In this document: positions 9,070-18,096 of the stretch, in pieces
How the letters are laid out: each line of letters starts with the position of its first letter
Numbering within the stretch: the first letter of the stretch is position 1
Origin: Streptococcus oricebi
GTDB lineage: Bacteria > Bacillota > Bacilli > Lactobacillales > Streptococcaceae
Direction of reading: 5' to 3'
Assembly (NCBI RefSeq): GCF_017883985.1
Contig: NZ_PRDG01000001.1
Span: forward strand, 463,024-527,023
DNA: 64,000 nt
Made by a program: the position numbers and the translations under genes
Notes under the pieces: generated by a model
What the model was told of the DNA's origin: nothing
The model's input: only the letters and a program-made list of their open reading frames with translations
Database searches by the model: none

Positions 9070-9600
9070 CTAATCATCCAGCAGCCCCTTAAGACCTGCA
9101 AAGGGGTTATTTTCCTCCCTAGCCGCTGCCTGTTGCCTTTGGTAATCTTCCTCGGACAGGACCTGCCAGTCCTGACCAGACGGCAAGCTCTCTTCCGCCT
9201 CTTCCTGGGCAGTCAGAACTTTCAGGGGAATTTGTAGCAAGATATTATCAGCCACACTTTCCTGCAAGTCAATCTCATCTCCGGTTAGAGGCATAACCAG
9301 CTCTTCATCAAGCAAGTCCTGGGACTTTTGATTTCCTTCTTCAACAAAGACTTCTTGGACTAGATAGCTTTCCTTAAGCTCAACAGGCTCCATGCTCCGG
9401 CTAGAAGCCAGCGTAATGACATAGGACAACTGATAATCTAGGAGATAAAGGCCATCCTCATAACCAGCCTTCCCCGTAGCCAAGACTTCTTTCAAGTCTA
9501 ATATCTCCCTATTACGCTCCTGCAAGTCAGACAACAAATCAAAAGACTGCTCAAAAGACAGACCAGCTGGATTTTTACGAATTTCTTGAATTTTTAACAT
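9070..9600 (-). CDS. YceD-like DUF177 protein
   Basis: The 176-residue acidic protein matches the YceD/DUF177 family (start MLKIQEIRKNPAGLSFEQ; middle LLDYQLSYVITLASSRSMEPVEL; C-terminal FAGLKGLLDD, the usual family ending). In many bacteria the gene precedes rpmF (ribosomal protein L32) and the family is tied to 23S rRNA processing; there is no rpmF here. A TATAAT -10 box lies about 30 nt upstream of the start. The function in this organism is not shown by the sequence. Confidence 0.85.
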   Translation of the reverse strand: MLKIQEIRKNPAGLSFEQSFDLLSDLQERNREILDLKEVLATGKAGYEDGLYLLDYQLSYVITLASSRSMEPVELKESYLVQEVFVEEGNQKSQDLLDEELVMPLTGDEIDLQESVADNILLQIPLKVLTAQEEAEESLPSGQDWQVLSEEDYQRQQAAAREENNPFAGLKGLLDD

Positions 9601-9732
9601 CTTTTAACCTACTTTTATTTCTTCTCTTTGCCTATTATACCATTTATCTGGAGGAAAAACTATCCAAAGAAGGATTGACCTGACCTCTAAGGCAAGTAAG
9701 GACGACAGCTGGGGCAGGCTCTTAAACCGTAA

Positions 9733-9759
9733 AAAGGCTGAGCAGTATGCTCAGCCTTT
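9733..9759 (-). terminator. Glucosyltransferase gene terminator
   Basis: Perfect 12-bp inverted repeat AAAGGCTGAGCA / TGCTCAGCCTTT with a 3-nt loop, followed by TTTTT on the minus strand; 21 nt after the gtf stop. Confidence 0.95.
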
Positions 9760-9780
9760 AAAAATTTATCTAAGAAGGGA

Positions 9781-12700
9781 TTAGGCTCCGAAAGAGTGTC
9801 CCTTACCTGATTGGTCAAAGTACATCCAGGTTCCATCATCTAATTGGACCCATCTGTTTCTAGCCAACTCACCAGAGCGAACATCATAGTAACGTTTTAC
9901 TCCGTTAAGGGTGACTAGTTTACCCTTGACTTGGCTACCGTCCTCATTAAAGTAGAGGCTTTGGCCATTGATTTCTTGAGCACCAGTTACAGCAGCACCT
10001 GCAGCTCCGAAATAGTACCAAACATTTGGTTTTAATTCGACAAACTTATTGACCGCCATAGCCCCTGAGTCGGCATCGTAATAGTAAGTTTTACCTGCTT
10101 CAGTGACTAATTTACCCTTGACTTGAACGCCATCAGCGCCAAAGTAGAGGGTCTGATTGCCAATCTTTTGCTGGCCGGTCACCGCAACTCCGTCACTACC
10201 GAAGTAGTACCAAACATTTGGTGATAGCTCAACAAACTTGCTGACTGCCATAGCTCCTGAGTCGGCATCAAAGTAACGACGTTTCCCTTGAGCATCTACA
10301 ACCAACTGCCCCTTAACCTGTACACCATCGGCATTGAAGTAGAGGGTCTGATTGTTGATTACTTGCAGGCCAGTTACAGCTGTTCCAGTCTGGTTGAAAT
10401 AGTACCATTTGTTTTCTGGTTGACCGACAAACTTATTAACTGCTAGCTCACCAGAGTCAGCATCGTAATAGTGCTTGGCCTTGCTTTGATCCTCAATGAT
10501 TTGTCCCTTGACTTGGGCTCCTTCACTGTCAAAGTAGAGAGTTTGATTGCCAATCTTTTGCTGGCCAGTAACCGCAATTCCGTCACTACCGAAATAGTAC
10601 CACTTGTCGGTTGTGAGATCCTTACCAAATTTATTGACAACCATCTCACCAGAGTCACCATCAAAGTAACGAAGTTTGCCATCTTTGGTCTTGACTACCT
10701 TGCCCTTGACTTGGAAGCCGTTTTGGTCAAAGAATTGAACCTTACCATTGATGGTGGTCAAACCTCTAGCCATGACACCATTCTTATCAAAGTAGCGCCA
10801 GTTCTTACCGTCTTCTGAATAGTAGTTGTTTAAATATTGTTCACCCAATTTATTGTAATAGTATTGATTTCCTTGCTCGTCCTCACGAATAGCCCCGCGG
10901 AGATTGATACCGTTACCTAAGAAGTAATATCTCTTACCCTCAATCTCACGACTACCCGTTACCATGTAACCTCGGCTATCAAAGTAGTACCAATTTCCCT
11001 TGGCATCTTGGATAAAGCTATCCTTGGCTTGGTAACCGCTGGTTGAGTAGTAGGTCATTCCATTAACATCTCGAACAAAACCTGTACCCGCTGCCTGACC
11101 CTGCAGTTGCTTAGGCAGGAAGTTGGCATCCTTGGATAGCTTGAAGTACTTGTTGCTAGCCCAGTCCTTGATGACATAGTAGGCTCCGCGCCCCAGGATA
11201 TTGGTTCCGTTAAAGTATTTGGCTGACCATTGTTTAATCTTTTCATCGGTGGTCATCTTTTGACCGTTAGAGATTTGTACCCGTTCAAAGATTTCTGGGT
11301 GTTTAGCCTTGAGTTCGTCTAGGAAGGCCCCACCATATTTACCTTGATAGTCCTTACCGTCGGTCTTGGTCTTGGCAACATAGAGTTTTTCCTTGATTTC
11401 TGACCCTTGGCGATAAACACCATAGTTGTTGACCCGAGTAGCAGTTACTACTTCCTTGCCTGGTAAGTTGTAGATTTGGTCTGGCACCCAGTCAGCAATG
11501 GCTTGAATGCCTTCCCCATGAAGGGCCCGTAAAACGTCCAAGAGATCCTTGAGGGAACCGTATTTATTGTTCTTACTCATGGCCATGTCATAACGGTCCT
11601 CGAAGGCATAACCATTTTCAATGATTGAGTCTAGGAAGCTACCGTCTTGACTGGAAACGTATTGTGGTGGCAATTCAAAGGAAGTCACTCCCCACTCTTT
11701 GAAGAGTTTAACATTCTTAGCAATGACCTTATTGGTGTATTGCTCGTCTTTTTCTACAAAGTCTTGGAAGTTTGAAAATCCTTCATAAATCAATTGTGAG
11801 TCGAGAGCTGCACTTGAGGTATAAACCTGACCGTCCTTGCTCTTTGTTTGGCTTGCTGCCACGCGGACATCTTGATTATCAGCTGCCCCAACTGGCACCC
11901 AAACACCTAGGTAACCAGATACCTGCACATTACTGTAACCAGCAATATCCTTAGAAGTCAAGGTCAGGTTTCCATTGGCATCTGTATAGCGAAGGAGGTT
12001 GGCTGGGACTTCCTTGTCTGTCAGATAGCGGCTCACCCCGTCCTTGGTTGTCAAAAGTAGAGGACGATAGGCTTGATTCTTATGGGCTGCCCCCATGTTG
12101 ATGACAACCTTGGCATCATCAGCTAGTTTGAGTTTAGGGTCGTTGCCGACAACCACAGCCATCCCTTGGGTACGGGTAGCTGCAGTACCTGCATCTGTTG
12201 CTTCATTAGCACCTGTACCATAACGAACAGAGGTCAAGAGACCATTGGTCAAGTTCATATCCTGACCACCGGCTGCATACTTAATCCGAGCCCGCATCAG
12301 AGCGTCTAGGGCATCGTAGTAAGGAGATTTTTCAGCCATGTACTGACCGTCATCTGTATAGAGGTCTCCGTAGTAGACCCGAGTGATGGAGTCCTTGTTA
12401 GAGAGCATGAGGGCATAGGCAGCAGGAATATTGAATTGGGTATATTTCTTATCAGCCTGCCTCATGTCTTGATTGTAAATCTTGAAGGCTTGCTTGAGCT
12501 CATCCATGGTAAAGGTCAAACCATCTGTATTTGGATTGATATTCTTCTTGATGATATCCGCAATAACCGTCTGTACTTCACTATCATGGGCCCGAACAAA
12601 GACATAGTTAGCCATTCTTTCCTTATTTTTACCTTGGCTGGAACGGTCATTCAAGCTGTTGGTAATGATTGGGTCCATACCACTCCGAATGTCAAGAGGA

Positions 12701-14265
12701 CGCATGAGTGAGAAGAGGAGGGAAAGACGAAGCTTGTTGTCGATTGGCAGTTGGGCTCCCTTGGTATCCTTGTTGTATTCTGGGTCATTATCAGACCAAG
12801 CTTCCAGGATAGATAAGTGCTTGATGGCTTTTTCTTCACTCTCACCCACTCCATAGTAGGACTTAAAGTAGTCTGAAGCGATTTGGAGGAGGTCGGCATT
12901 GACATTATCTACTGCATCGACCCGCACACCATCAAAGTTAGCAGTTGGGTCATTGGCCACAATGGAACCGAAATTCATCATAAAGTGGAGCCAGTTGAGC
13001 TGTTCGGCCTGAACAGCAGGGTGGGAGTTGTCAATATCGTTGGCCAAGAGGAACTCATAGCCCCCATTGGAATTATCAGTAAAGTACTTGCGTTTACCGG
13101 TTTGATTGGTTGGGGTCCGGTTCAAGAGACGGTAGCGAGAGTCTGCATGAGCAGTTTCCTTGTTGTTGGTGTAAAGTAGGGCTCCTCCTTGGAGATGGTC
13201 CTTATTGTCACCAAAGGTTTCTGACTCACTGGAGATATTCCAGTTGGGCTGGGTAGAGACAAACTGACTAATAGTTGTCCGCAGCCAGTTGCTATTGCCC
13301 TCACGCGCGATTTTTTCCTCAATCTTCTTTTGAACTTCCTGAGCAGCAAGGTTTAAAATAGCTTGCTCTGCATCGCTAGCAAAGACAGTTCCTGTTCCCA
13401 GGCCTTGCTTGTTCATATAGTTGAGGTAGTTGATTTGAGTTTGCTTGTCTGGCCACCATGCCATCAAGAGGGGACGCAAATCAGTCTCCGTAGACGGAGT
13501 CCAGTCCTTTCCTCCCTTGAGAATTTCCTTAGGACGGTACCAGGTGTCAGCCGTCAAGAAGTTATCAACTGTTTCAACATCCTTTTCGCTGGTTCCATTA
13601 AATTGATTCTTCTTGCTATATTCGGTATTCAAACTGGTCAAACCTTGTTTGAATTTGTATTCATTGGCATTGGTCAGAGCCCCTGTTTCAGCATCGAAAT
13701 AAAGGGTCTTGCCACCTAAATCAAGGGCAAAGTTTTTCCGAATAGTCCCGTCGTTTTCGACATAGTACTGCTTACCATCAATAGTCTTGATGTGGTCAAC
13801 AGCCTTGTCCTCGGTTTCTTCAATAACTCCTTCTTCCTTGGCCGCTGCTGCTTGAGGTTTAGCCTGTGGGTTAGCTTGAGGGACTGCTGGAGCCTCCTTA
13901 GCTTCCTTGTCAGTAGCTGCCGGAGCTGGTTTTTCTTCTGCTTGGGCAGGAGTCTTTTCCTTGGCTTCTTCCTTAGCAGGAAGCTGTCCTTCTTTGGCTT
14001 CAGCCTGAGCTGGAGCTTGAAGAGCCTTCTCTTCTTGAGCATTTGCTGCTACTGGCGCTGCTGGGGTGACCTGTTCTGAGGACTTTTTCTCCTCTAACTG
14101 TCCCTGACCAACCGCCTCAGTCGGATTCTTTTGTTCATCTGCTTGAACAACTGCCTCTCCTGAAGCAAAGCCTTTAGAAGAAACAATTAGGGAGAGAGCT
14201 GTTACACCAATCGTCACCCATTTCTTCTTCACCTTGTGCATTTTAAAATGAACTTTTTCATTCAT
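9781..14265 (-). CDS. gtf: Secreted glucosyltransferase (glucansucrase, GH70)
   Basis: The 1494-residue enzyme makes alpha-glucan from sucrose outside the cell. It has a KxxKxKK-type signal peptide (residues about 1-36), a variable Ala/Glu/Lys/Gln-rich segment (37-150), a short repeat-like stretch (158-200), the GH70 catalytic core and C-terminal glucan-binding YG repeats (from about 1070 to the end, such as GNWYYFDSRGYMVTG). Catalytic residues are visible: nucleophile D450 in FDGVRVDAVDNV, acid/base E488 in ILEAWS and transition-state D561 in FVRAHDSEVQT. There is no LPXTG anchor. The next gene upstream is rgg, as for gtfG of S. gordonii. Linkage specificity cannot be read with confidence. 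Confidence 0.95.
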   Translation of the reverse strand: MNEKVHFKMHKVKKKWVTIGVTALSLIVSSKGFASGEAVVQADEQKNPTEAVGQGQLEEKKSSEQVTPAAPVAANAQEEKALQAPAQAEAKEGQLPAKEEAKEKTPAQAEEKPAPAATDKEAKEAPAVPQANPQAKPQAAAAKEEGVIEETEDKAVDHIKTIDGKQYYVENDGTIRKNFALDLGGKTLYFDAETGALTNANEYKFKQGLTSLNTEYSKKNQFNGTSEKDVETVDNFLTADTWYRPKEILKGGKDWTPSTETDLRPLLMAWWPDKQTQINYLNYMNKQGLGTGTVFASDAEQAILNLAAQEVQKKIEEKIAREGNSNWLRTTISQFVSTQPNWNISSESETFGDNKDHLQGGALLYTNNKETAHADSRYRLLNRTPTNQTGKRKYFTDNSNGGYEFLLANDIDNSHPAVQAEQLNWLHFMMNFGSIVANDPTANFDGVRVDAVDNVNADLLQIASDYFKSYYGVGESEEKAIKHLSILEAWSDNDPEYNKDTKGAQLPIDNKLRLSLLFSLMRPLDIRSGMDPIITNSLNDRSSQGKNKERMANYVFVRAHDSEVQTVIADIIKKNINPNTDGLTFTMDELKQAFKIYNQDMRQADKKYTQFNIPAAYALMLSNKDSITRVYYGDLYTDDGQYMAEKSPYYDALDALMRARIKYAAGGQDMNLTNGLLTSVRYGTGANEATDAGTAATRTQGMAVVVGNDPKLKLADDAKVVINMGAAHKNQAYRPLLLTTKDGVSRYLTDKEVPANLLRYTDANGNLTLTSKDIAGYSNVQVSGYLGVWVPVGAADNQDVRVAASQTKSKDGQVYTSSAALDSQLIYEGFSNFQDFVEKDEQYTNKVIAKNVKLFKEWGVTSFELPPQYVSSQDGSFLDSIIENGYAFEDRYDMAMSKNNKYGSLKDLLDVLRALHGEGIQAIADWVPDQIYNLPGKEVVTATRVNNYGVYRQGSEIKEKLYVAKTKTDGKDYQGKYGGAFLDELKAKHPEIFERVQISNGQKMTTDEKIKQWSAKYFNGTNILGRGAYYVIKDWASNKYFKLSKDANFLPKQLQGQAAGTGFVRDVNGMTYYSTSGYQAKDSFIQDAKGNWYYFDSRGYMVTGSREIEGKRYYFLGNGINLRGAIREDEQGNQYYYNKLGEQYLNNYYSEDGKNWRYFDKNGVMARGLTTINGKVQFFDQNGFQVKGKVVKTKDGKLRYFDGDSGEMVVNKFGKDLTTDKWYYFGSDGIAVTGQQKIGNQTLYFDSEGAQVKGQIIEDQSKAKHYYDADSGELAVNKFVGQPENKWYYFNQTGTAVTGLQVINNQTLYFNADGVQVKGQLVVDAQGKRRYFDADSGAMAVSKFVELSPNVWYYFGSDGVAVTGQQKIGNQTLYFGADGVQVKGKLVTEAGKTYYYDADSGAMAVNKFVELKPNVWYYFGAAGAAVTGAQEINGQSLYFNEDGSQVKGKLVTLNGVKRYYDVRSGELARNRWVQLDDGTWMYFDQSGKGHSFGA

Positions 14266-14289
14266 AATAAAAAAACTCCTTCCGAAATA

Positions 14290-14316
14290 AATTAAAATAA
14301 CAACATCATTTTAATT
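14290..14316. promoter_or_regulatory. Inverted repeat in the gtf upstream region (candidate Rgg operator)
   Basis: The 67-bp rgg-gtf gap contains a perfect 9-bp inverted repeat AATTAAAAT-N9-ATTTTAATT, 25 bp before the gtf start and upstream of its SD (AAGGAG). No terminator separates rgg from gtf. The position suits a regulator site or overlapping promoter; Rgg binding is inference. Confidence 0.5.
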
Positions 14317-14332
14317 CATTTCCAAAAAAAGT

Positions 14333-15217
14333 TTATTTTTTTTGCGAATCTGCAACTTGAACTTCCAAGTCTGCAATCTGCCTTTTTAATTTTTGACCAG
14401 CTCCATAACATTCCAGATACTCTAAAATATTCAAGCATTCCTTCATGTCTTCTAGGGCCGTAGACTTCCCTGCCTTAAAGAGATAGTAGGCCTTGTGATA
14501 CTTGGTTAGAATGCGCTCATAGAGATCTGTTTCGGGAATGTTTGTATTATCAATGTAATTGAGAAACTTCATGGCCACCTGCAGGTGGTCCTGTTCGATA
14601 CAAACATTGACAACATCCAGTAACATCTGTAAAATCCGCTTGCGATTCTCCGGTAGCTTATGGTAGAACTGGGTCCGACTAATCATCTCACTGGCAAAGG
14701 TCTCCAGGGTAGCCACCGTCAATAAGCCCACACTGTTGGTAAAGAGCCAGAGCTCGTAGCGTCCCCACTCCTCCACAGAAAAAAGGTAGTCGGTTAGAAA
14801 TTCAATGTCCTTTTTAGAAACCTTGATACTGTCCTCACAGTAGGATAAGACGGCCCTGACAACAATCCGATTGAGCCGGTAATTTTTCTTATTGGGATGC
14901 TCTTTTTCCAACTTCTGACAGGTCTTAAACATCTTTTCCAGCTTCAAGACATTATTGGATAGGTAAGCGTCAGCCAGGCTGGTTGAAAAGACCAAGTCAT
15001 CGGGCTGGCTGTAATTGTTAAAAACGTATTCAAATTCGTCCAGAGAGACACTCATGGTCTTTAAACAACGATAGAAAGCATCAACAGTCATGCCACTGAT
15101 GCCCCGTTCATAACGCGACAATTGAGCAACTGAAATATCTTCGTCAGCCACCTCTTTTAGGGACATATTTTTTGATTCTCGGATTACTTTAAAGATTTTC
15201 CCGGGCAGTTGTTCCAT
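14333..15217 (-). CDS. rgg: Rgg-family transcriptional regulator
   Basis: The 294-residue protein has an N-terminal helix-turn-helix of the XRE type (LGKIF-like start, then MSLKEVADEDISVAQLSRYERG) and an all-helical C-terminal domain of the Rgg/RopB kind that often binds short peptides. I use the ATG at 15217 because TTGAGG lies 6 nt upstream and the protein then starts MEQLPGKIFKVIRESK; the open frame runs 10 codons further. Rgg immediately upstream of a gtf gene is the S. gordonii arrangement, where it activates gtfG. No classical short hydrophobic peptide gene is certain nearby; a weak candidate is at 15423. Confidence 0.92.
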   Translation of the reverse strand: MEQLPGKIFKVIRESKNMSLKEVADEDISVAQLSRYERGISGMTVDAFYRCLKTMSVSLDEFEYVFNNYSQPDDLVFSTSLADAYLSNNVLKLEKMFKTCQKLEKEHPNKKNYRLNRIVVRAVLSYCEDSIKVSKKDIEFLTDYLFSVEEWGRYELWLFTNSVGLLTVATLETFASEMISRTQFYHKLPENRKRILQMLLDVVNVCIEQDHLQVAMKFLNYIDNTNIPETDLYERILTKYHKAYYLFKAGKSTALEDMKECLNILEYLECYGAGQKLKRQIADLEVQVADSQKK

Positions 15218-15264
15218 TTTTGACCTCAAATTGCAGATATGTAACAAATATTTTTGTTTAAATG

Positions 15265-15280
15265 ATTTGCATTATAATAT
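15265..15280. promoter_or_regulatory. Shared 16-bp box upstream of rgg
   Basis: ATTTGCATTATAATAT here is 15/16 identical to the box at 16413-16428 upstream of the cation-efflux gene. Each contains a minus-strand TATAAT. They may be related promoters or a common regulator site; a matching -35 is not clear in either. Confidence 0.4.
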
Positions 15281-15422
15281 AGTTAAGCAAGATAAATTTG
15301 GAAAAGAAATGCGGTATGGGTCTTGTAGCAGGCCCAAACACTTTCATCCTTATGGTGTAATCCCACAATCTTGTCAATTATATTAAGTAGACTTCCTATT
15401 TAATATATTTTATACTAACCCT

Positions 15423-15515
15423 ATGAAATCGTTCAGTTTGATAATATTCTCCCCTTTTATTATCGGCTGGGCGGTTTCATTTTTGTTTTATCAGGGTTCT
15501 TCTGAATGGTGGTAG
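15423..15515 (+). CDS. Candidate 30-residue peptide ending in Trp-Trp (uncertain)
   Basis: The plus-strand ORF reads MKSFSLIIFSPFIIGW, further hydrophobic residues and the end SSEWW before a stop. It lies 205 bp upstream of rgg, pointing away from it. Small hydrophobic peptides and peptides with a WW motif are partners of some Rgg proteins. Against it: there is no Shine-Dalgarno sequence before the ATG, and the final Trp codons are the complement of the His-rich 3' end of the efflux gene on the other strand. I rate it as a possibility only. Confidence 0.2.
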   Translation: MKSFSLIIFSPFIIGWAVSFLFYQGSSEWW

Positions 15516-16357
15516 TGCTCCAAAAGACTTTCGTCTATTTCGACTGCACTTTCGATGATGGCATACTTTTCCAAAATATGGTGGACAGAGTCCTTGATGA
15601 AGGGCTCATCGGCTCCCTTATCGACCAGGACATGGACCATGGCAACATTCTTTAGGCCGTCCATGGACCAGACATTGAGCTGGCAGACCTGCTTGACCTT
15701 AGGCAGGGATAAAATCTCAGTTTCTAAGGCTTTTAAGTCCAAATCTTCCGGAGCCTTTTCTAGAAAAATTTGCAAGTTTGCAAAAAACTTAGGCAGAGCC
15801 TTACTTAGGATAAAAATAGAAATGGCAAGCGAAAGCAGGGGGTCCAGAAAGTACCAGTCGGTAAAGCGTAAGATAAAGGCTACTAGGATAACTGCGAGCC
15901 AACCTAGAATATCCTCTAGGAAATGAAGACTGAGCATGGACTCATTGGCCGTATGACCATGGTGGACCAGGCGGGCAGCCAGCAAGTTAATGATGATGGC
16001 CAGGATTCCCAAAACCAGCATACCATTATAGTTGACGGGCTCAGGGCGAAAGACCTTGCCTATATTTTCAAAGATAACCATGCTAGAACCTGTAATCAAG
16101 ATGGTCGAGGTAATCATGGCTCCAAGAAGACTAAAGCGTTTATAGCCCAAGGTATAGTGCAGGTCGGTCTTCTTGTTAGAAACTTTTTCTAGGTAGGCTG
16201 ATAAACCGATGGCGATAGCATCTCCTGTATCATGAACAGCATCAGCTAAAACCGCGCTAGAATTAAGGATGACTCCAAAAATAAACTCAATAATGGCGAA
16301 ACAGAAATTGAGTAAAAAAGCCAGTAAGACATTGCGGGATGAATGAGACTTTTCCAT
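15491..16357 (-). CDS. Cation diffusion facilitator (zinc/cobalt/cadmium efflux)
   Basis: The 288-residue CDF transporter has six membrane helices and metal-site residues in helix 2 (ADAVHDTGDA) and helix 5 (LHFLEDILGW), the HxxxD pattern of Zn/Cd-exporting CzcD/ZitB proteins. A cytoplasmic domain follows from about residue 205. There is a short histidine stretch after TM3 (RLVHHGHTANES) and the C terminus ends EHYHHSEEP. Such proteins exchange protons for Zn2+. The gene is monocistronic between rgg and htpX. No SczA-type regulator is adjacent. Confidence 0.9.
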   Translation of the reverse strand: MEKSHSSRNVLLAFLLNFCFAIIEFIFGVILNSSAVLADAVHDTGDAIAIGLSAYLEKVSNKKTDLHYTLGYKRFSLLGAMITSTILITGSSMVIFENIGKVFRPEPVNYNGMLVLGILAIIINLLAARLVHHGHTANESMLSLHFLEDILGWLAVILVAFILRFTDWYFLDPLLSLAISIFILSKALPKFFANLQIFLEKAPEDLDLKALETEILSLPKVKQVCQLNVWSMDGLKNVAMVHVLVDKGADEPFIKDSVHHILEKYAIIESAVEIDESLLEHYHHSEEP

Positions 16358-16412
16358 GCTTGTCCTCCTTTCGGACCCAAAGCGAGCAGGTATTTATCGT
16401 TAATTAGTAATT

Positions 16413-16428
16413 ATTTGCATTATAACAT
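16413..16428. promoter_or_regulatory. Shared 16-bp box upstream of the CDF efflux gene
   Basis: ATTTGCATTATAACAT, nearly identical to the box upstream of rgg (15265-15280) and at a similar distance from its start codon (56 versus 48 bp). It holds a minus-strand TATAAT and lies beside the AT-rich TTAATTAGTAATTA. Confidence 0.4.
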
Positions 16429-16460
16429 AATTTAGATAACTTTAAAAGTCAAAATAAAAA

Positions 16461-16480
16461 GCCGAACCAGTCGGCTTTTT
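16461..16480 (-). terminator. htpX terminator
   Basis: Hairpin AAGCCGAC-tggt-TCGGCTTTTT immediately after, and touching, the htpX stop codon on the minus strand. Confidence 0.92.
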
Positions 16481-17384
16481 ACATTTGTCTTAAACGCTCT
16501 ATCCGCTCCGAAATTGGAGGGTGGGTGTAAAATAATTTTTGCAGACCACCTGACTTTTTAGGATCACTGATATAGAGGGCCGCGCTGGCATCGTCTACCT
16601 TGTGCTGCATGGGCTCACTATTGTCCAGTTTTGAGAGTGCGTTAATCATACCTTGCGGATTACGCGTCAGCTCAACGCTAGAAGCATCGGCTAAAAATTC
16701 CCGTTGGCGAGAAATAGCCAACTGAACCAGGGTCGCTGCTAGGGGAGCTAACATAATCGCTAGGAGCGATAAAACTAGCATAATCACGCCCAGACCACCG
16801 TCATTATCACGACTATCACGCCTGCGACCTCCGCCGCCAAACCACATCATCCGTCCAGCAAGACTAGACAGCATGGTAATAGCGCTAGCCAGCGCCACGG
16901 CTATGGTTGAAATCCGAATATCGTAGTTGCGAATATGGCTAATCTCATGCCCCATCACACCTTCTAACTCCTCACGATTCATCATAGCAAGTAGACCTGT
17001 GGTTGCCGCAACAGCCGCATTTTCAGGCTTTGAACCGGTAGCAAAGGCATTGGGAGAAGTATCTTCTACGATATAGACCCGAGGCATGGGTACTTGGGCA
17101 ACCAAGGCCATATCCTCGACGATATGATAGAGTTCTGGCGCCTCTTCCTCTCCTACTTGTCGGGCTCCATTCATGGCCATAACCACCTCAGTTGATTGAA
17201 AAATCATACTAAAGGCATAGATGGCTCCGATAATCAAGGCTAGAACCAAGCCTCCGATAGGAGAGCGCAACCATAGATAACCAACTGCTGCTCCCAGCAA
17301 ACCAAGAAGGACAAAGAAGGCAAAAAGGAGGAGCCAGGTTCTTCTTTTATTGCTAGCAATCTGTTCAAATAGCATCTTAGTCAC
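16479..17384 (-). CDS. htpX: HtpX zinc metalloprotease
   Basis: The 301-residue membrane-bound M48 protease has two N-terminal helices (about 17-60), the zinc motif HEISH in [15 protein letters not shown], the third ligand region in [16 protein letters not shown], and two more hydrophobic stretches after the active site (about 155-180 and 200-225). HtpX degrades damaged membrane proteins from the cytoplasmic side. It overlaps lemA by 8 nt, the common lemA-htpX pairing of streptococci. Confidence 0.95.
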   Translation of the reverse strand: MTKMLFEQIASNKRRTWLLLFAFFVLLGLLGAAVGYLWLRSPIGGLVLALIIGAIYAFSMIFQSTEVVMAMNGARQVGEEEAPELYHIVEDMALVAQVPMPRVYIVEDTSPNAFATGSKPENAAVAATTGLLAMMNREELEGVMGHEISHIRNYDIRISTIAVALASAITMLSSLAGRMMWFGGGGRRRDSRDNDGGLGVIMLVLSLLAIMLAPLAATLVQLAISRQREFLADASSVELTRNPQGMINALSKLDNSEPMQHKVDDASAALYISDPKKSGGLQKLFYTHPPISERIERLRQM

Positions 17385-17946
17385 CTAGGCCATTGCTACC
17401 AAAATCAACTTTGGGTACAGCCTTTTCTTCTTCTGGTGTGCTCAAGAAGTCGGCTGCTTTAAAGCCAAAGAGACCAGCGATGATGTTGCTTGGAAAGGCT
17501 TGAAGTTTGACATTGTAATTACCGGTTACTGAATTATACAGCTGACGAGAATAGGAAATTTTATTCTCCGTATTGGTCAACTCCTCTTGCAGTTGTAAGT
17601 AGTTGGTATTGGCCTTGAGGTCTGGATAACTTTCAGCCACGGCAAAAATTCCTGAAATTTGTCGACTGAGGTCATCGCTGGCCTTCATGGCTTGGGCTGG
17701 TGAGGCTGCATTGGCTACTTGACTCCGCAACTGGGTCACCTTTTCTAGGGTAGCCTGCTCATACTTACCATAGCCTTTGACCGTTTCAATCAAATTGGGC
17801 AGGAGGTCATTACGTCTTTTGAGTTGCACATCAATCTGGCTCCAAGCCTCTTGAGTTTGCATGCGACTTCTAACTAGTCCATTATAAGCTGCAATGACAA
17901 ACAAGACTAAGACTACGAGGATAGCAATAATAATCAAAATGTTCAT
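17377..17946 (-). CDS. lemA: LemA family protein
   Basis: The 189-residue protein has one N-terminal membrane segment (residues 2-22, [19 protein letters not shown]) and a helical LemA domain with the family core [15 protein letters not shown] and later [14 protein letters not shown]. Its biochemical role is unknown; pairing with htpX points to the membrane stress response. A strong SD, AAGGAGAT, lies 10 nt upstream of the start. Confidence 0.93.
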   Translation of the reverse strand: MNILIIIAILVVLVLFVIAAYNGLVRSRMQTQEAWSQIDVQLKRRNDLLPNLIETVKGYGKYEQATLEKVTQLRSQVANAASPAQAMKASDDLSRQISGIFAVAESYPDLKANTNYLQLQEELTNTENKISYSRQLYNSVTGNYNVKLQAFPSNIIAGLFGFKAADFLSTPEEEKAVPKVDFGSNGLGD

Positions 17947-17978
17947 CTAAGTTATCTCCTTTACATCTTATTAGACCT

Positions 17979-17987
17979 ATTATAACA
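17979..17987 (-). promoter_or_regulatory. lemA-htpX promoter (extended -10)
   Basis: Minus strand TGTTATAAT, an extended -10 element, 33 nt before the lemA start; no good -35 is visible. Confidence 0.65.
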
Positions 17988-18010
17988 AAAAATATGAAAA
18001 AGTGTATTGC

Positions 18011-18069
18011 TTGACATTTTCAACTGAAAGCGTTATCCTATATTTAGAAATATTCGACCGACGGTCGGT
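18011..18069 (+). promoter_or_regulatory. Promoter and TetR operator of the exporter operon
   Basis: TTGACA at 18011-18016, a 17-nt spacer, TATCCT at 18034-18039, then the near-palindrome ACCGACGGTCGGT at 18057-18069 just downstream of the expected start. This form is typical of TetR-family operators, so the operon is probably autorepressed. Confidence 0.8.
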
Positions 18070-18096
18070 TTATGATGAAGGAAAAGGAAAAATATC

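Noticed and set aside
15301-15390. Short ORF beginning ATGCGGTATGGG after a GGAAAAG sequence, between rgg and the efflux gene
   Set aside because: About 26 codons with no hydrophobic or pheromone character; promoter spacing poor. Left as unsupported.
15555-15926. Plus-strand ORF antisense to the cation-efflux gene
   Set aside because: No RBS, codon pattern follows the opposite gene; shadow.
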